Shown piece by piece: positions 56,656 to 64,000 of a DNA stretch of 64,000 bases. This DNA is from Cynocephalus volans (lineage: Eukaryota > Chordata > Mammalia > Dermoptera > Cynocephalidae). The DNA is taken from positions 18,280,501-18,344,500 of the forward strand of contig NC_084467.1 of assembly GCF_027409185.1 (NCBI RefSeq), written 5' to 3'. The notes beneath the pieces were generated by a model that saw only the letters and a list, made by a program, of their open reading frames with translations, ran no database searches and was not told the origin of the DNA. How positions within the stretch are numbered: the first letter of the stretch is position 1; each line of letters starts with the position of its first letter. The translations under genes were made by a program, and so were the position numbers.

Positions 56656-58638
56656 GCACTTATAAATAGTACAACAAATTCCCAAAATTAATTTTGAAAT
56701 ACATTTTTGTTTTACCTGTGACTTTACTGAATTCTTCCAAAATGTTTTCTTTAGTCTTATTCTTCGGAATGGATCCAACAAAAAGTCTGTTGTTTGCCAC
56801 AGAAATGCACACTCCAAGGTGTTTACCAGGGCGAATTTCATAGCTGTCACACTGCAAGGAAGAAAAGAACCAGAGACCCCAAAACCACCCCAAACTCAGA
56901 ACAACTGATCTTAATCTAAAATATTCAACAATTTAAGGCCGAACGCTCCCTGCTTCATGAACTCACCGAGTTCCCTCATGCTTGCCATAGTATGAATGCA
57001 TATTTTAAACTTCATTGTTATGGTCTCCTGTTTTAATTTGGTTTTGTAAACCTTCACTGCCTTCCATATAAAAGGACTCAAAGTTATTCACTTTATTTTT
57101 TAAAATATCTTATTTCATATTTCAATTTTATCTGAAAGTTTTTTGCCAGAGATTTTCAGAAAAAGTACCTGAGACTAATCATTCAGGGTCCTTGGGAATG
57201 AAATTAGATATAGATGAGCCATAGTCAAAATAACAGTACATAAAGAGTTAACAACTATGTTTAATCAATGTAAAAGAAATAGAAGAATTTCACATTCTAC
57301 ACAAAACATAAAATTCTAAATGTAAACATAAAGTTTTAAATTGTCCATCGAACACAATTCTTTCAAAATTTTATGAAAAAATAGGAATAAAAAAAGGTAA
57401 ATCACTATAGTGACGGTTTCCTTAATATATTTTAGCTTCTTGTGTTTTGACGTTACCTACCCATTAATTTACTATAAGACATGATTATTAAAAAAATAAA
57501 ATAAAATCACCCATATGTTACCAAAAATAAGGAAATAAAGTTTTGAAAATTTAATGTTAAATAAGCAAGTTTAAAGGAAAAACCCATAATAAAAACTACA
57601 AGCTGGGTCAAGTGAGGAGTGGAACAAATTCAGAGCCCACTAATGAAACCAAAAGCCTTGGTGAAATGGATTATTAGTTCTAGAAGGGCTAGAACTAGAC
57701 TAAGTGAGGACCTTAGATGTATGCCAAAAATGACGGTTAGTTTAAAATACTGAGTTAGGTGTGCCTTAATACAGTAGAAGTGAAGATATACTTAATTTGC
57801 AGAACTTTGTTACTGTGCAATAAGCACAAAGTGGTTAAAAAAAAAAAAAACCTAGAGAAAGGAAATTGTTAGAAAATTGGCTATAAAATAGTAGAAAAGG
57901 AGAGAGATTAAAGACAGAGAGGACTCAAAGGCCTGGAAAGAAAAATGTAGAAAAGAACAAGAATACATTTAGAAAATAAATAACTGTATGATTAGGCAGT
58001 AACAAAAATAAAATGATTCACAACCATTTCCTGAACTGAGTCCTAAAAGTCACTGTCACCTACTGTTATGGTCCCCAGAACCCATCCCAGCCTTCATTAC
58101 TTTAAGAATCCTATCCTAAAGTTTAACATCAAGAATGGACATCCTCTTTGTCTAAAACCAAAAAAAGAACTACAGAAGCCAAATATTCAAATGAAATTTT
58201 TGATACTAATCAATCTGATGGATAACTTCTTAGAATTATGGGAAACTTTCTGTAACACATTATTTCTTGAGTATTTCCATTTCTTTTTTACTTTAGTGAG
58301 AAAAAATAAAGCAAAGGTCACATACCAACTCAGTCAATGTAAAAACATTCAAAGCAAAGACTAAAGAAAATAAGACAATGTTAACTGCAAACATTTTTTA
58401 ACTGAGGTTTATTTCCTCAAATAGTGACTTGCTAGACAGTGGATATTTGTTTATCACATACCAGTTTAACAGCCTCCTGTGCAGCTTCCTTTCCACAGAA
58501 AGTGATAAAAGCATACCCTCTGTTCTGACCAGACAGTGGATCCATCATAAGACGTAGATCCCAAATGGGACCAGCCTTCTCAAAAAGGGGCACCAATTCA
58601 TCCTCATACAAATCTCTTGGTATTTTACCTACAAAGAC
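45879..58638 (-). CDS. HNRNPR: HNRNPR, heterogeneous nuclear ribonucleoprotein R (3' part of gene)
   Basis: Six exons join in frame into about 467 residues of an RNA-binding protein of hnRNP and mRNA transport complexes. RRM1 has RNP2 VFVGKI and RNP1 [11 protein letters not shown]2 has LFVGSI and [11 protein letters not shown]3 has LFVRNL and [15 protein letters not shown]-containing linker, an RGG/YG-rich tail, the [15 protein letters not shown] basic signal and a QDTYGQQWK end follow. Every junction has GT-AG borders and correct phase. The human protein is about 633 residues, so the first 165 or so, with the acidic N-terminal domain, lie beyond 64000. Words such as [20 protein letters not shown] and [14 protein letters not shown] fit HNRNPR rather than the close paralogue SYNCRIP. 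No frameshift or internal stop is seen, so the gene looks functional. Introns here are 263, 2920, 4047, 2516 and 1610 bases. Confidence 0.96.
46492..46754 (-). other. HNRNPR: Short last HNRNPR intron, 263 bases
   Basis: Bounded by GTGAGT and TTGCTAG. Nearly half of it is a sense-oriented SINE at 46596-46703, so the ancestral intron was only about 140 bases. Confidence 0.93.
46596..46703 (-). repeat. tRNA-derived SINE, type C, in the last HNRNPR intron
   Basis: TTTTTTGATGGCTGGCTGGT to TAACCAGCCAGCC. Target duplication TCAAGTTATTTACTTT on both sides (about 46579 and 46704). Same strand as HNRNPR. Confidence 0.93.
46755..46876 (-). CDS. HNRNPR: HNRNPR exon: end of RRM3 and basic linker
   Basis: 122 bases, acceptor TTTTGTATAG, donor GTGAGT. 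Encodes [20 protein letters not shown], then [11 protein letters not shown] and a basic [10 protein letters not shown] stretch. Starts in phase 0 and ends two bases into an Ala codon. Confidence 0.97.
46885..47400. other. HNRNPR intron sequence, unique
   Basis: AT-rich intron with nothing recognised. Pyrimidine-rich CTTTCTTTTTCTTTTTTTGG lies at about 47271. Confidence 0.5.
47404..47507 (+). repeat. tRNA-derived SINE, type C
   Basis: GGGGGCTGTCTGGTTAAATC head, GGTTCGATCCTG B box, CCACC-rich short tail. Antisense to HNRNPR. Confidence 0.85.
47629..47711. mobile_element. Palindromic mariner-like MITE, copy 1
   Basis: Inverted ends GGGTACTTCAAAGAAGTTC and CCATGAACTTCTGGAAGTGG with a short AGAATTAAAAGATAATACG centre. 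TA dinucleotides flank it at 47627-47628 and 47712-47713, as expected of Tc1/mariner insertions. No coding capacity. Confidence 0.7.
47715..48165. other. HNRNPR intron sequence, unique
   Basis: No exon recognised. A 91-codon plus-strand ORF (47826-48101) has no domain. Confidence 0.4.
48181..48290 (-). repeat. tRNA-derived SINE, type C (first of a double insertion)
   Basis: TTTTTGGCAGCTGGCCAGTA to CTAACCGGCCAGCC. Flanked by the target sequence GAAATTCTGTAATTT (48166-48180) and GAAATTCTATAATTT (48292-48306). Confidence 0.93.
48308..48479 (+). repeat. tRNA-derived SINE, type B (second of a double insertion)
   Basis: Near-consensus two-unit copy with A tail. Target duplication GAAATTCTATAATTTC at 48292-48307 and 48480-48495. 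Its left copy is also the right duplication of the neighbouring monomer. Confidence 0.95.
48974..49155 (+). repeat. SINE type C with an internal insert holding a MITE piece
   Basis: GGGCTGGCCAGTTAGGTTAG head and B box GGTTCGGATCC, then a C-run, a 28-base match to the MITE centre at 49075-49103, a second GTACTGGCCAGCTGTC tail and an A-rich end. Target duplication ACAAAACTGAGGTAA / ACAAAACTGAGATAA (48959-48973 and 49156-49170) encloses the whole. Confidence 0.85.
49433..49650 (-). repeat. L1 3' UTR fragment
   Basis: ATTGAAACATAGTTGATTGT, GTGCAATATGTGATGTTCAA and CACGATAATTAGTATATTC are the reverse complement of a common L1 3' UTR. It lies near the acceptor side of an HNRNPR intron. Confidence 0.65.
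49797..49946 (-). CDS. HNRNPR: HNRNPR exon: RRM3
   Basis: 150 bases, exactly 50 codons, phase 0 at both ends. Acceptor GCTCTTAG, donor GTAGAA. Encodes [20 protein letters not shown] and the [14 protein letters not shown]1 region, ending AAVK. The donor is weak, which could permit regulated skipping. Skipping would keep the frame but remove most of RRM3. Confidence 0.97.
50303..51835 (+). repeat. L1 ORF2 3' part and 3' UTR
   Basis: Words such as CTAAAGTTCATATG, AATAAACAAGAAAGAACAGC, ACTCCTTTATCCAATACTGG, GCATTGAAATACCATCTG and GGAATATTACGTAGCCAC follow L1 order. The frame is broken many times. It is antisense to HNRNPR within an intron and is interrupted by the MITE at 51185-51257. Confidence 0.8.
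51185..51257. mobile_element. Palindromic mariner-like MITE, copy 2
   Basis: GGTACTTCAAAAAACTCATG and CATGAACTTTTTGAAGTACC are inverted ends around an AATGGAATTAAAAGACATG centre. The L1 sequence resumes after it, so it is younger than the L1. Confidence 0.75.
52586..52696 (-). repeat. SINE type B, 3'-truncated
   Basis: Begins at GTCAGCACCACGCTCAGCC without the usual T-run and AAAGATGACCGG tail. Complete head GGGCTGGCCCC. Short flanking duplication TAAATGTTTGT. Confidence 0.87.
52700..53940. other. HNRNPR intron sequence, unique
   Basis: No exon recognised. Includes a 68-codon plus ORF with no domain. Confidence 0.4.
53994..54199 (-). CDS. HNRNPR: HNRNPR exon: second half of RRM2
   Basis: 206 bases. 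Acceptor TTGGTTTAACAG, donor GTAAAT. The first two bases complete the Glu of KVTEG. Encodes [19 protein letters not shown], the [17 protein letters not shown]1 region, [14 protein letters not shown] and [11 protein letters not shown], ending at a codon border. Confidence 0.97.
54760..55690 (+). repeat. L2-like LINE fragment
   Basis: Long pyrimidine-rich stretch with words typical of old L2: AATACCTTCTCATTGTATAT, ACTCCTTACATAGTCTACAA, CTTGGAATGCACTTCC, AGGCTCTGTGAGGGCAGAGA and ACAGGCACTTTAATAAAC. Diverged, no frame, antisense to HNRNPR. Confidence 0.65.
55700..56620. other. HNRNPR intron sequence, unique
   Basis: No exon recognised. Confidence 0.4.
56622..56646. repeat. (AT)n microsatellite
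   Basis: Pure AT repeat of about 12 units, about 70 bases downstream of an HNRNPR splice donor. Confidence 0.95.
56716..56851 (-). CDS. HNRNPR: HNRNPR exon: end of RRM1 and start of RRM2
   Basis: 136 bases. Acceptor TTCTTCCTTGCAG, donor GTAAAAC. Encodes [20 protein letters not shown] and [20 protein letters not shown], ending one base into the Glu codon of VTEG. Confidence 0.97.
56967..57027 (-). other. HNRNPR: Candidate cryptic exon in an HNRNPR intron
   Basis: On the minus strand AAATTAAAACAG precedes a 61-base block that ends GGGAACTCG before a good donor GTGAGTTC. Its length would shift the frame. The acceptor lacks a pyrimidine tract, so it is weak. It lies between the RRM1 exon and the next exon. 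Confidence 0.25.
57040..58440. other. HNRNPR intron sequence, unique
   Basis: No repeat or exon recognised. Confidence 0.4.
58462..58638 (-). CDS. HNRNPR: HNRNPR exon: RRM1
   Basis: 177 bases, exactly 59 codons. Acceptor TTATTTCAG, donor GTATGTG. Encodes [20 protein letters not shown], the [17 protein letters not shown] region and [10 protein letters not shown]. This is the most 5' exon in the window. The next one upstream, expected to end in GTE, is not found before 64000. Confidence 0.97.
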
Positions 58639-58639
58639 C

Positions 58640-59050
58640 TGAAATAAAACTTCCTTATTAGAATCCAACATAAGCATTTAAATTTAGAACCATAAAGCCT
58701 AGCTGTTCTTTTTTTAGGGTGTGGGTGCAGAAGATGGTTATGGAAGGATGAGGACAACTTGAATCTTGCTGTTGACTTGCAGAGCTAACCCTGATTTTTA
58801 TTATAATAACTTTAGGTTATCAACAAAGAACAATATTCTATATTGAAAAATGGAAACTGATAAGACTGTGCAAAGTTTATACTATCATTATAAATTTTGA
58901 ATTTTTATAATTACTTTTTCTTATAAAAACAAAGTAAAGGGCATGCATGTGTCTTCATGTTAATACAATATCTGCATTTTTTAAAAAAACAATAATTGAA
59001 TGAAAGATTAATGTGGCCTTCCCCAAGTTTTCTCCTCAACTCTAAAATCT
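58640..59050 (-). other. HNRNPR intron sequence, unique
   Basis: Nothing recognised. Confidence 0.4.
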
Positions 59051-59054
59051 TTAC

Positions 59055-59234
59055 TGTTTTTTTTTTTTTTTTTTTTTTTAAAGATGACCAGTAAGGGGAT
59101 CTTAACCCTTGACTTGGTGTTGTCAGCACCACACTCACCCAGTGAGCCAACCGGCCATCCCTATATGGGATCTGAACCCGTGGCCTTGCTGTTATCAGCA
59201 CCGCACTCTCCCGAGTGAGCCATGGGCCGGCCCC
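59055..59234 (-). repeat. tRNA-derived SINE, type B
   Basis: Near-consensus minus copy, T-run then AAAGATGACCAGTAAGGGG, head GGGCCGGCCCC. Target duplication AAATCTTTACT on both sides. Confidence 0.94.
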
Positions 59235-59399
59235 AAATCTTTACTATTTGAACAGCAACCACAATATTTTTCAGAAACTCCAGTCCTTAAATCTATCCCT
59301 TTCTCTATCAGGATATTAAATTTTAAGGTATTAAAAAAAATTCTTCACCATTTGAAGAACTTGTGATCTTTAATTATGAATTTATACAGTACATAGGAT

Positions 59400-60360
59400 T
59401 AAAATATAATTTAATTGTATCATTAATACAATAACAATAAAATAAAAACAAAAACCCTCTCAGTATTTAATGTCAGACTAAAATTTTCTTCAAGCCTGTG
59501 CAATGTCAGCAACATTAAAAACAATCTTTTATGTTAAAACATTTGCAATCCACATACAAAGTCTGAAAGAGTAAATTAGTATTTGCATGAGAGAAATTTT
59601 CTGGTGAAACTCACCTACATTAATATTTCACATTTTGAATAGTGACCTGAACCACAGGCAATTTTATTACTGGATATTAAGTTTCTGAATTTAAGGTCTA
59701 TAACAGCTGTGCTCTCTTGAGACAATCCTTTCCAAAATGATCAGACTCACCCTCAATGCTATCTGGTAAAACTTGTTTATTTGATCCCTAGCATTATTCT
59801 CACTCAACAGCTATTCCAATTCTTCTATCTTCTTAAGGTCCCCAGTCCTCATTCACTAAGCCTCATTCCAAGGAGATCATATGAAAGTCATTGGTTTCCC
59901 CATATTCCTTCTTCTCAGCCTTAAAAACCTCTCTCAATATCTACTTTCACTTCTTTCCATCAAATATGAGAGAAGATTTTACCTTCCTTCCAAGGTTAAC
60001 TCCTTAACCCTAACAAATAAGCCCATTTCTTCTTGCCACCTTCTTCTGGAAATAATTGCAAACCTTTATTCCTTCAACTCTCCTATTTTGCTCAGTACAT
60101 CCTTCTCTTCCCACTGGTTCCTTCCTCTGTCTTCAAACAATCCAAACCTATCGTAACAAAACAAAATACATACAATAAAACCCACCTCACTTTAGCCTAT
60201 ATTATATATGTTTCCTTTCACTGTTAACTGTTTTGAACACATGGTCTACATCTGTTTTGTTCCCCACTCATGCAGTTATTATTTTCAATACATCTACTAT
60301 ATGCTTAATACTTGAAGCTACAGAGAAGTATAAATAAGACATCTATGGTATCATCCCTAT
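59400..60360. other. Presumed HNRNPR intron, mostly unique
   Basis: Pyrimidine-rich from 59830 to 60130, perhaps an old LINE remnant, but I could not match it. No exon. Confidence 0.4.
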
Positions 60361-60371
60361 TAGGTATCCAA

Positions 60372-60417
60372 GAGGGTTTGGATCCCCATACCAGCCAGCT
60401 GCCAAAAAAAACCCCCA
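60372..60417 (+). repeat. SINE type C, 3' fragment
   Basis: Only GGGTTTGGATCCCCATACC, CAGCCAGCTGCC and the A-run remain. Confidence 0.75.
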
Positions 60418-60578
60418 ACAAATCTTATTAAAGATACAAAATACTGTGTATGTGATTTCAGTGATGTCCTTGCAGAATTATCTAACAAAACTCACTGAAA
60501 AGCATGTGGCATCTATACTCTCTTTAACACTCTAAAACTGGCTTCTTCCTCTAACTCCAAACTGTGTGCCCATATATG

Positions 60579-60590
60579 ATTAATGGACTT
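60579..60590. repeat. Target-site duplication, left
   Basis: ATTAATGGACTT, repeated at 62175-62186. Brackets the composite L1-like element. Confidence 0.9.
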
Positions 60591-62174
60591 TTTAAAATTT
60601 TTATTGAATCATAATTGATTATACATATTTTGGGGGTTGAGATATGTTAATATGTTAATCAAATCAATATTACGAGCATATATATTGTTACAAATCATAT
60701 TTATTCTTTATGCCCCTTGTCTAGTCTCTCCCCATCGCTCCCCCCTCTAATTACCCTAGATTTCTTCTCTCCTACTGAAAGAGTAATGGTTACTCTGTTG
60801 ATCTGTTGCCTAGATGATCTGCGCAATGCTGAGAGGTTTGTTCGGGTCCCCCAACATTATGTAGAGCAGATGCTTCTTTTGTCACTCTGGAATGGGCTTT
60901 GTGGAGAGAATTTTCTTTTCTTTGCTCTCTGCTGATGACTCTCCTTGTGTCAATGCACTCTAGTGGCTGGTGGACCATGTGCGTGGTAGTTGTGGCGTCT
61001 AACTGCTTTCGCAGCCACCATGGTTACTGTGGTGGCTGTGGTGGGCCACCCACATGGAGGTGATGTTTTTGACATGTTCCTTGGCACTGGTGGTATGCCT
61101 GGTTGGGGGAGGGGAAGTGCTCCGGTCCCTGGCTCCATACCTCAGGTCCCCGGGTGGGCCCCAAGGTGCTAGCGGTGTGCCTGGGACAGAACTAATTTTT
61201 TGTCCTTTGCTTACTTTTAAAATGAAGGAACTTCCTGTGAGGACCAGTACTTTAGCTATGTGTTTTAGGTACACTGCTGCTTTATTGCTGCTTCCCTAAG
61301 GAAGGCTTTTTGTGCAGCTCAGGTTGTAATGGTTCGCTTCATAGGCACTTCTGGCTCTCCAGAGACCTGATGCACCTGGGTTGTGTAGAAACTCTGATGT
61401 GGGAGGGCCGAGCCCGTGGTGCACTCGGGAGAGTGCAGCGCTGGGAGCGCAGCGATGCTCCCGCCCCGGGTTCGGATCATATATGGGGATGGCCGGTGCA
61501 CTCACTGGCTGGGTGCCGGACACGAAAAGGACCAAAAAAAAAAAAAAACTGATGTGGGACTGAGTTTTTTCATCAAACTGCACCCCATGCAATTCTATAT
61601 TTCTGACCATTCTCCTCTGACTGGTCCTTTGCTGCTTGGGGGACAGATCAGCCATCCTTGCTGTGCCCCAGTGTTTCCCTGATGGGCCTGTCTCCCCCAC
61701 CACCTGTGCTACAAACATTTCCCATGGGAGGGGCCGTGTGCCGGTCCCTTGCGATGACTCATCGGCCTCTGAGTGGCTTCTTCTTTTTAATTGTTGTGGC
61801 TCCTCACTCCTATGTGGGTCCATGGGAAGCCTATTAGTGGTCTTGCTGGCCTGGGGGCCACCAAGGCCCTCTTCTTCCCTGCCACCTCCAAGCAACTCCA
61901 TCTGAGGGGCACAGCTGCAGCTTTTGCTGGCTCCTGCTCTGTGCACTCAGAGCTCAAGCCTTAAAGTGGCCGTGGCACAAAATGGTTGGAGCTTTTTTCT
62001 TTCTCTCATCATTGCTTCTCCCACCTTCATGAACTCTGTAGGTCTCTCCTCTTCCCCTGAGCTCCAGTGGCCCCAGCTTGGCTGCTGTTGCTTTTTTATA
62101 CTTGTAAATTGCTTGATTTGTGGGAGAGAGTGACATTGGGGACCGTCTATTCCACCATCTTGACCGGAAGCCCC
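60591..62174 (-). mobile_element. Composite L1-derived element without ORFs, copy 2
   Basis: On the minus strand it begins GGGGCTTCCGGTCAAGATGG, the start of an L1 5' UTR, and continues as GC-rich L1 5' UTR (AGCAATTTACAAGTATAAAA, CTGGAGCTCAGGGGAAGAGG). It passes through a GC-rich cassette with GGTATGGAGCCAGGGA and CATTGACACAAGGAGAG, and ends as an L1 3' UTR with GAGACTAGACAAGGGGCAT, AATAAATATGATTTGTAAC and AATAAAAATTTTAAAAA. Without the inserted SINE it is about 1.43 kb. No ORF1 or ORF2 words are found. Target duplications show both ends are original, so it moved in this short form. The longest ORF (216 codons, 61296-61946) runs across the SINE and has no L1 domain. Confidence 0.8.
61405..61548 (+). 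repeat. tRNA-derived SINE, type A, inside the composite element
   Basis: GGGCCGAGCCCGTGGTGCAC head, GGACACGAAAAGGACC end, A tail. Exact target duplication CTGATGTGGGA at 61394-61404 and 61549-61559. Confidence 0.95.
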
Positions 62175-62186
62175 ATTAATGGACTT
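62175..62186. repeat. Target-site duplication, right
   Basis: Second copy of ATTAATGGACTT beside the 5' end of the composite element. Confidence 0.9.
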
Positions 62187-62189
62187 CTA

Positions 62190-63160
62190 ATGATGAAATT
62201 CAAAAGTCTTTTTCCCACCTCAGTTCCCCTCATCCTTGCCTTCTCTACAAGCAGTAATACTGGTGATGCTACCTTCTCAAATTTCTCTTCCCTTAAGTAT
62301 TCAGAATACTTCACTAACCTGGTCTTTGTACCTGTAATTACCGCTCCTATATCCTTTCCATGGTGCTTCCTCCACCCACCTAATAATCTGTGTGTGTCCC
62401 AGAGTTATGGCTCTATCTCCTATTCTTCACTGTATTTTCTTCACTTTTAAAGATCACATCCATTACCAAAATCTACAACTATACAACCATTTCCCAGATC
62501 TACATCCTAAGAGCTAATTCTGTATCTCCAACTGCCTCTTAAACATTTCCTCTTGGTTATCCTAATTTTATCTCAAATCATCAATAAGTCTATGGTTGCC
62601 AATTTTTTGGTTTTTGAATCTATATATATATTTAAATATATAGATAGATAGATGTTATAAATGTACATACAGACAAGGATGAATATATATCGGAATAATG
62701 CTAACAGTGGCTATAAATGCATGAAAAAATTGTTCTATTTAAACTTCTTCCTTAATTATATTTTCTAAACAGCCTACGATGAAGATATGCTTGTAACAAG
62801 TGTTTCCTTTTTCCAAAAATCAAAATGACTAAAACCCACCCCCCATTAACTGGCTCCTCTGATTTTCCCCATTTATCTTTGGGAGAATATTATTTTCTGC
62901 TGCTCTTCTCCCCACCCCCTTTGCACCTGAGGAAATACTTCCATAAACAGAACCATCAGATATTTTCAATCCCTCCCATTACCATCCATATCCAATTAAT
63001 CTTTTAACTATCAGTTTGAAGTTGCCCCAATGTATAATGCCTAGCCTATACAGACTCCCTCCCTACTCACAGAACTTGTTCAAATCTTTCATGAGACAAG
63101 TAATCATGTATACTTTGGACTCACTGCCATATATTTTTCTAGATTCTAGAAATACAGAGA
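62190..63160. other. Presumed HNRNPR intron, unique or very old repeat
   Basis: Pyrimidine-rich, with TATATATATATTTAAATATA at about 62620 and a short TAGA run. No exon for the missing HNRNPR N-terminus found. Confidence 0.4.
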
Positions 63161-63169
63161 CCACCCACA

Positions 63170-63800
63170 GACAAGGTCTAGGCATTCATGAAGCATATAT
63201 TCTACCGATAGAGACAGAAAAATTAAAAGACACACACACACACACACACAATATGACTTCAGGATGTATTCAATGATAAGAACAAAAACACCAGGAGGAA
63301 GGGATAAGTAACAAAGTTGTGTTTTAACTAGAAGAGCCTCTCTAAGGAGGTAAATTTGAGCTGACATCTGAGAAAATTAAGTAAAAACCTGAGGAAAGAG
63401 CATTCCAAGCTGAGAGAACAAGTACAAAAGGCTGTGAGATGAGAGCACACTGGACATATCTGAAGAACAGCAAGTAGCCTAATGACTAGAATGGAAAGTC
63501 CATTCCGGTGACAGTGGTGGGCAGAGAGAGAAACCAGATTAAGTGAAACCATGGTTAGGAGTTTGTACTTTATCCCAGGTGGATGTGTTGGAAAGCTGTC
63601 AGAATGTTTTAAACAGACAAATGACTGGGCATAATTTATGTTCTGCAATAAACATTCTGGCAACTGGGTAGGAAATGAGTTGTATGGAGAAAAAGGCTGA
63701 CCAGTCAGGTTAACAGGGCACTCCAGGCAAGAGATGACGGTGGCTTGGCATAGTAGGGTGATAGTGATAAAAGTGGTGAGAATGTAAGAAATGGCAAGTT
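63170..63800. repeat. Old CR1-like LINE (L2/L3) fragment
   Basis: AAGGAGGTAAATTTGAGCTG, AGAGCATTCCAAGCTGAGAG, ACAAGTACAAAAGGCTGTGA and AACAGGGCACTCCAGGCAAG match the same family as 4660-5300, better preserved here. Confidence 0.6.
63230..63250. repeat. (CA)n microsatellite
   Basis: About 10 CA units inside the old LINE fragment. Confidence 0.95.
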
Positions 63801-63804
63801 TTTA

Positions 63805-63905
63805 GGTTGGATTCAAATCTACATTTTAGTTACCTTGGGCAAGTCTCAATCAGTGAGTCTCAATTTCCTCATCTGGGAATAATATCAGCAAGAGGGTTAA
63901 ATTGC
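63805..63905 (+). repeat. MIR fragment
   Basis: GATTCAAATCTACATTTTAG, CCTTGGGCAAGTCTCAATC and CAATTTCCTCATCTGGGAAT match the MIR core. The tail is degraded. Confidence 0.65.
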
Positions 63906-64000
63906 TGTGCAAGCAGAGGCCATGTCTTGTTTCTTATTTTATTCCCAGCATTGAACACAGTGACTGGGACATAGTACCTGTTCTTCTTTGAATGTATGAA

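Noticed and set aside
61296..61946. 216-codon minus-strand ORF
   Set aside because: It spans L1 5' UTR sequence and an inserted SINE, has no recognisable domain, and part of it is SINE T-tract (FFFF).
58640..64000. Missing N-terminal HNRNPR exons
   Set aside because: Looked for the exon ending in GTE and for the GQRKYGGPP region on the minus strand and found neither. They must lie beyond the right edge.

Overview
This is vertebrate nuclear DNA from a placental mammal: AT-rich, with one intron-containing gene on the minus strand, one processed pseudogene, and about 38 recognisable tRNA-derived SINE copies. The SINEs carry a tRNA-Ile-like head (A box like TAGCTCAGTTGG, B box like GGTTCGATCC). 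They come as a short monomer (called type C here), a two-unit form with a CATCTTT-A tail (type B), and a form with a shortened second unit ending in GGTCACGAAAAA (type A). tRNA-Ile-derived monomer/dimer SINEs are what is known as CYN in colugos (Dermoptera). No Alu, B1/B2, CAN or ERE copies are seen. A colugo such as Galeopterus is therefore the best guess, made from memory of the families and not from a search.

Right part (about 40.2-64 kb): the 3' two thirds of HNRNPR on the minus strand. Six coding exons (58462-58638, 56716-56851, 53994-54199, 49797-49946, 46755-46876, 45879-46491) join in frame to about 467 residues: three RRMs, a linker and the RGG/YG-rich tail. The 5' exons lie beyond the right edge. 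A 3' UTR of about 5.7 kb with no SINEs runs to a strong poly(A) site near 40.2 kb. Inside it is a 92-bp exon-like block (41882-41973) whose start resembles the alternative C-terminal tail of the paralogue SYNCRIP. The right edge also holds an unusual 1.4-kb L1-derived element with both ends intact but no ORFs (60591-62174), plus old L2-like and MIR repeats.

Middle (about 13-40 kb): intergenic or unannotated. SINEs, MIRs, L1 fragments and an MLT1-like LTR lie in otherwise unique sequence. A good minus-strand poly(A) site at about 20.2 kb, a SINE-poor 5 kb before it and three exon-like blocks (25.0-28.0 kb) hint at a second minus-strand transcript of unknown identity.

Left part (1-13 kb): repeats, an FKBP7 processed pseudogene (5845-6795) with clear target-site duplications, a second copy of the composite L1-like element (about 8.4-9.1 kb), and a probable LTR (about 11.8-12.7 kb) with five small hairpins in its 5' part.

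The only gene with solid coding support is HNRNPR, an RNA-binding protein of pre-mRNA and mRNP complexes. Everything else is repeat, pseudogene or candidate.
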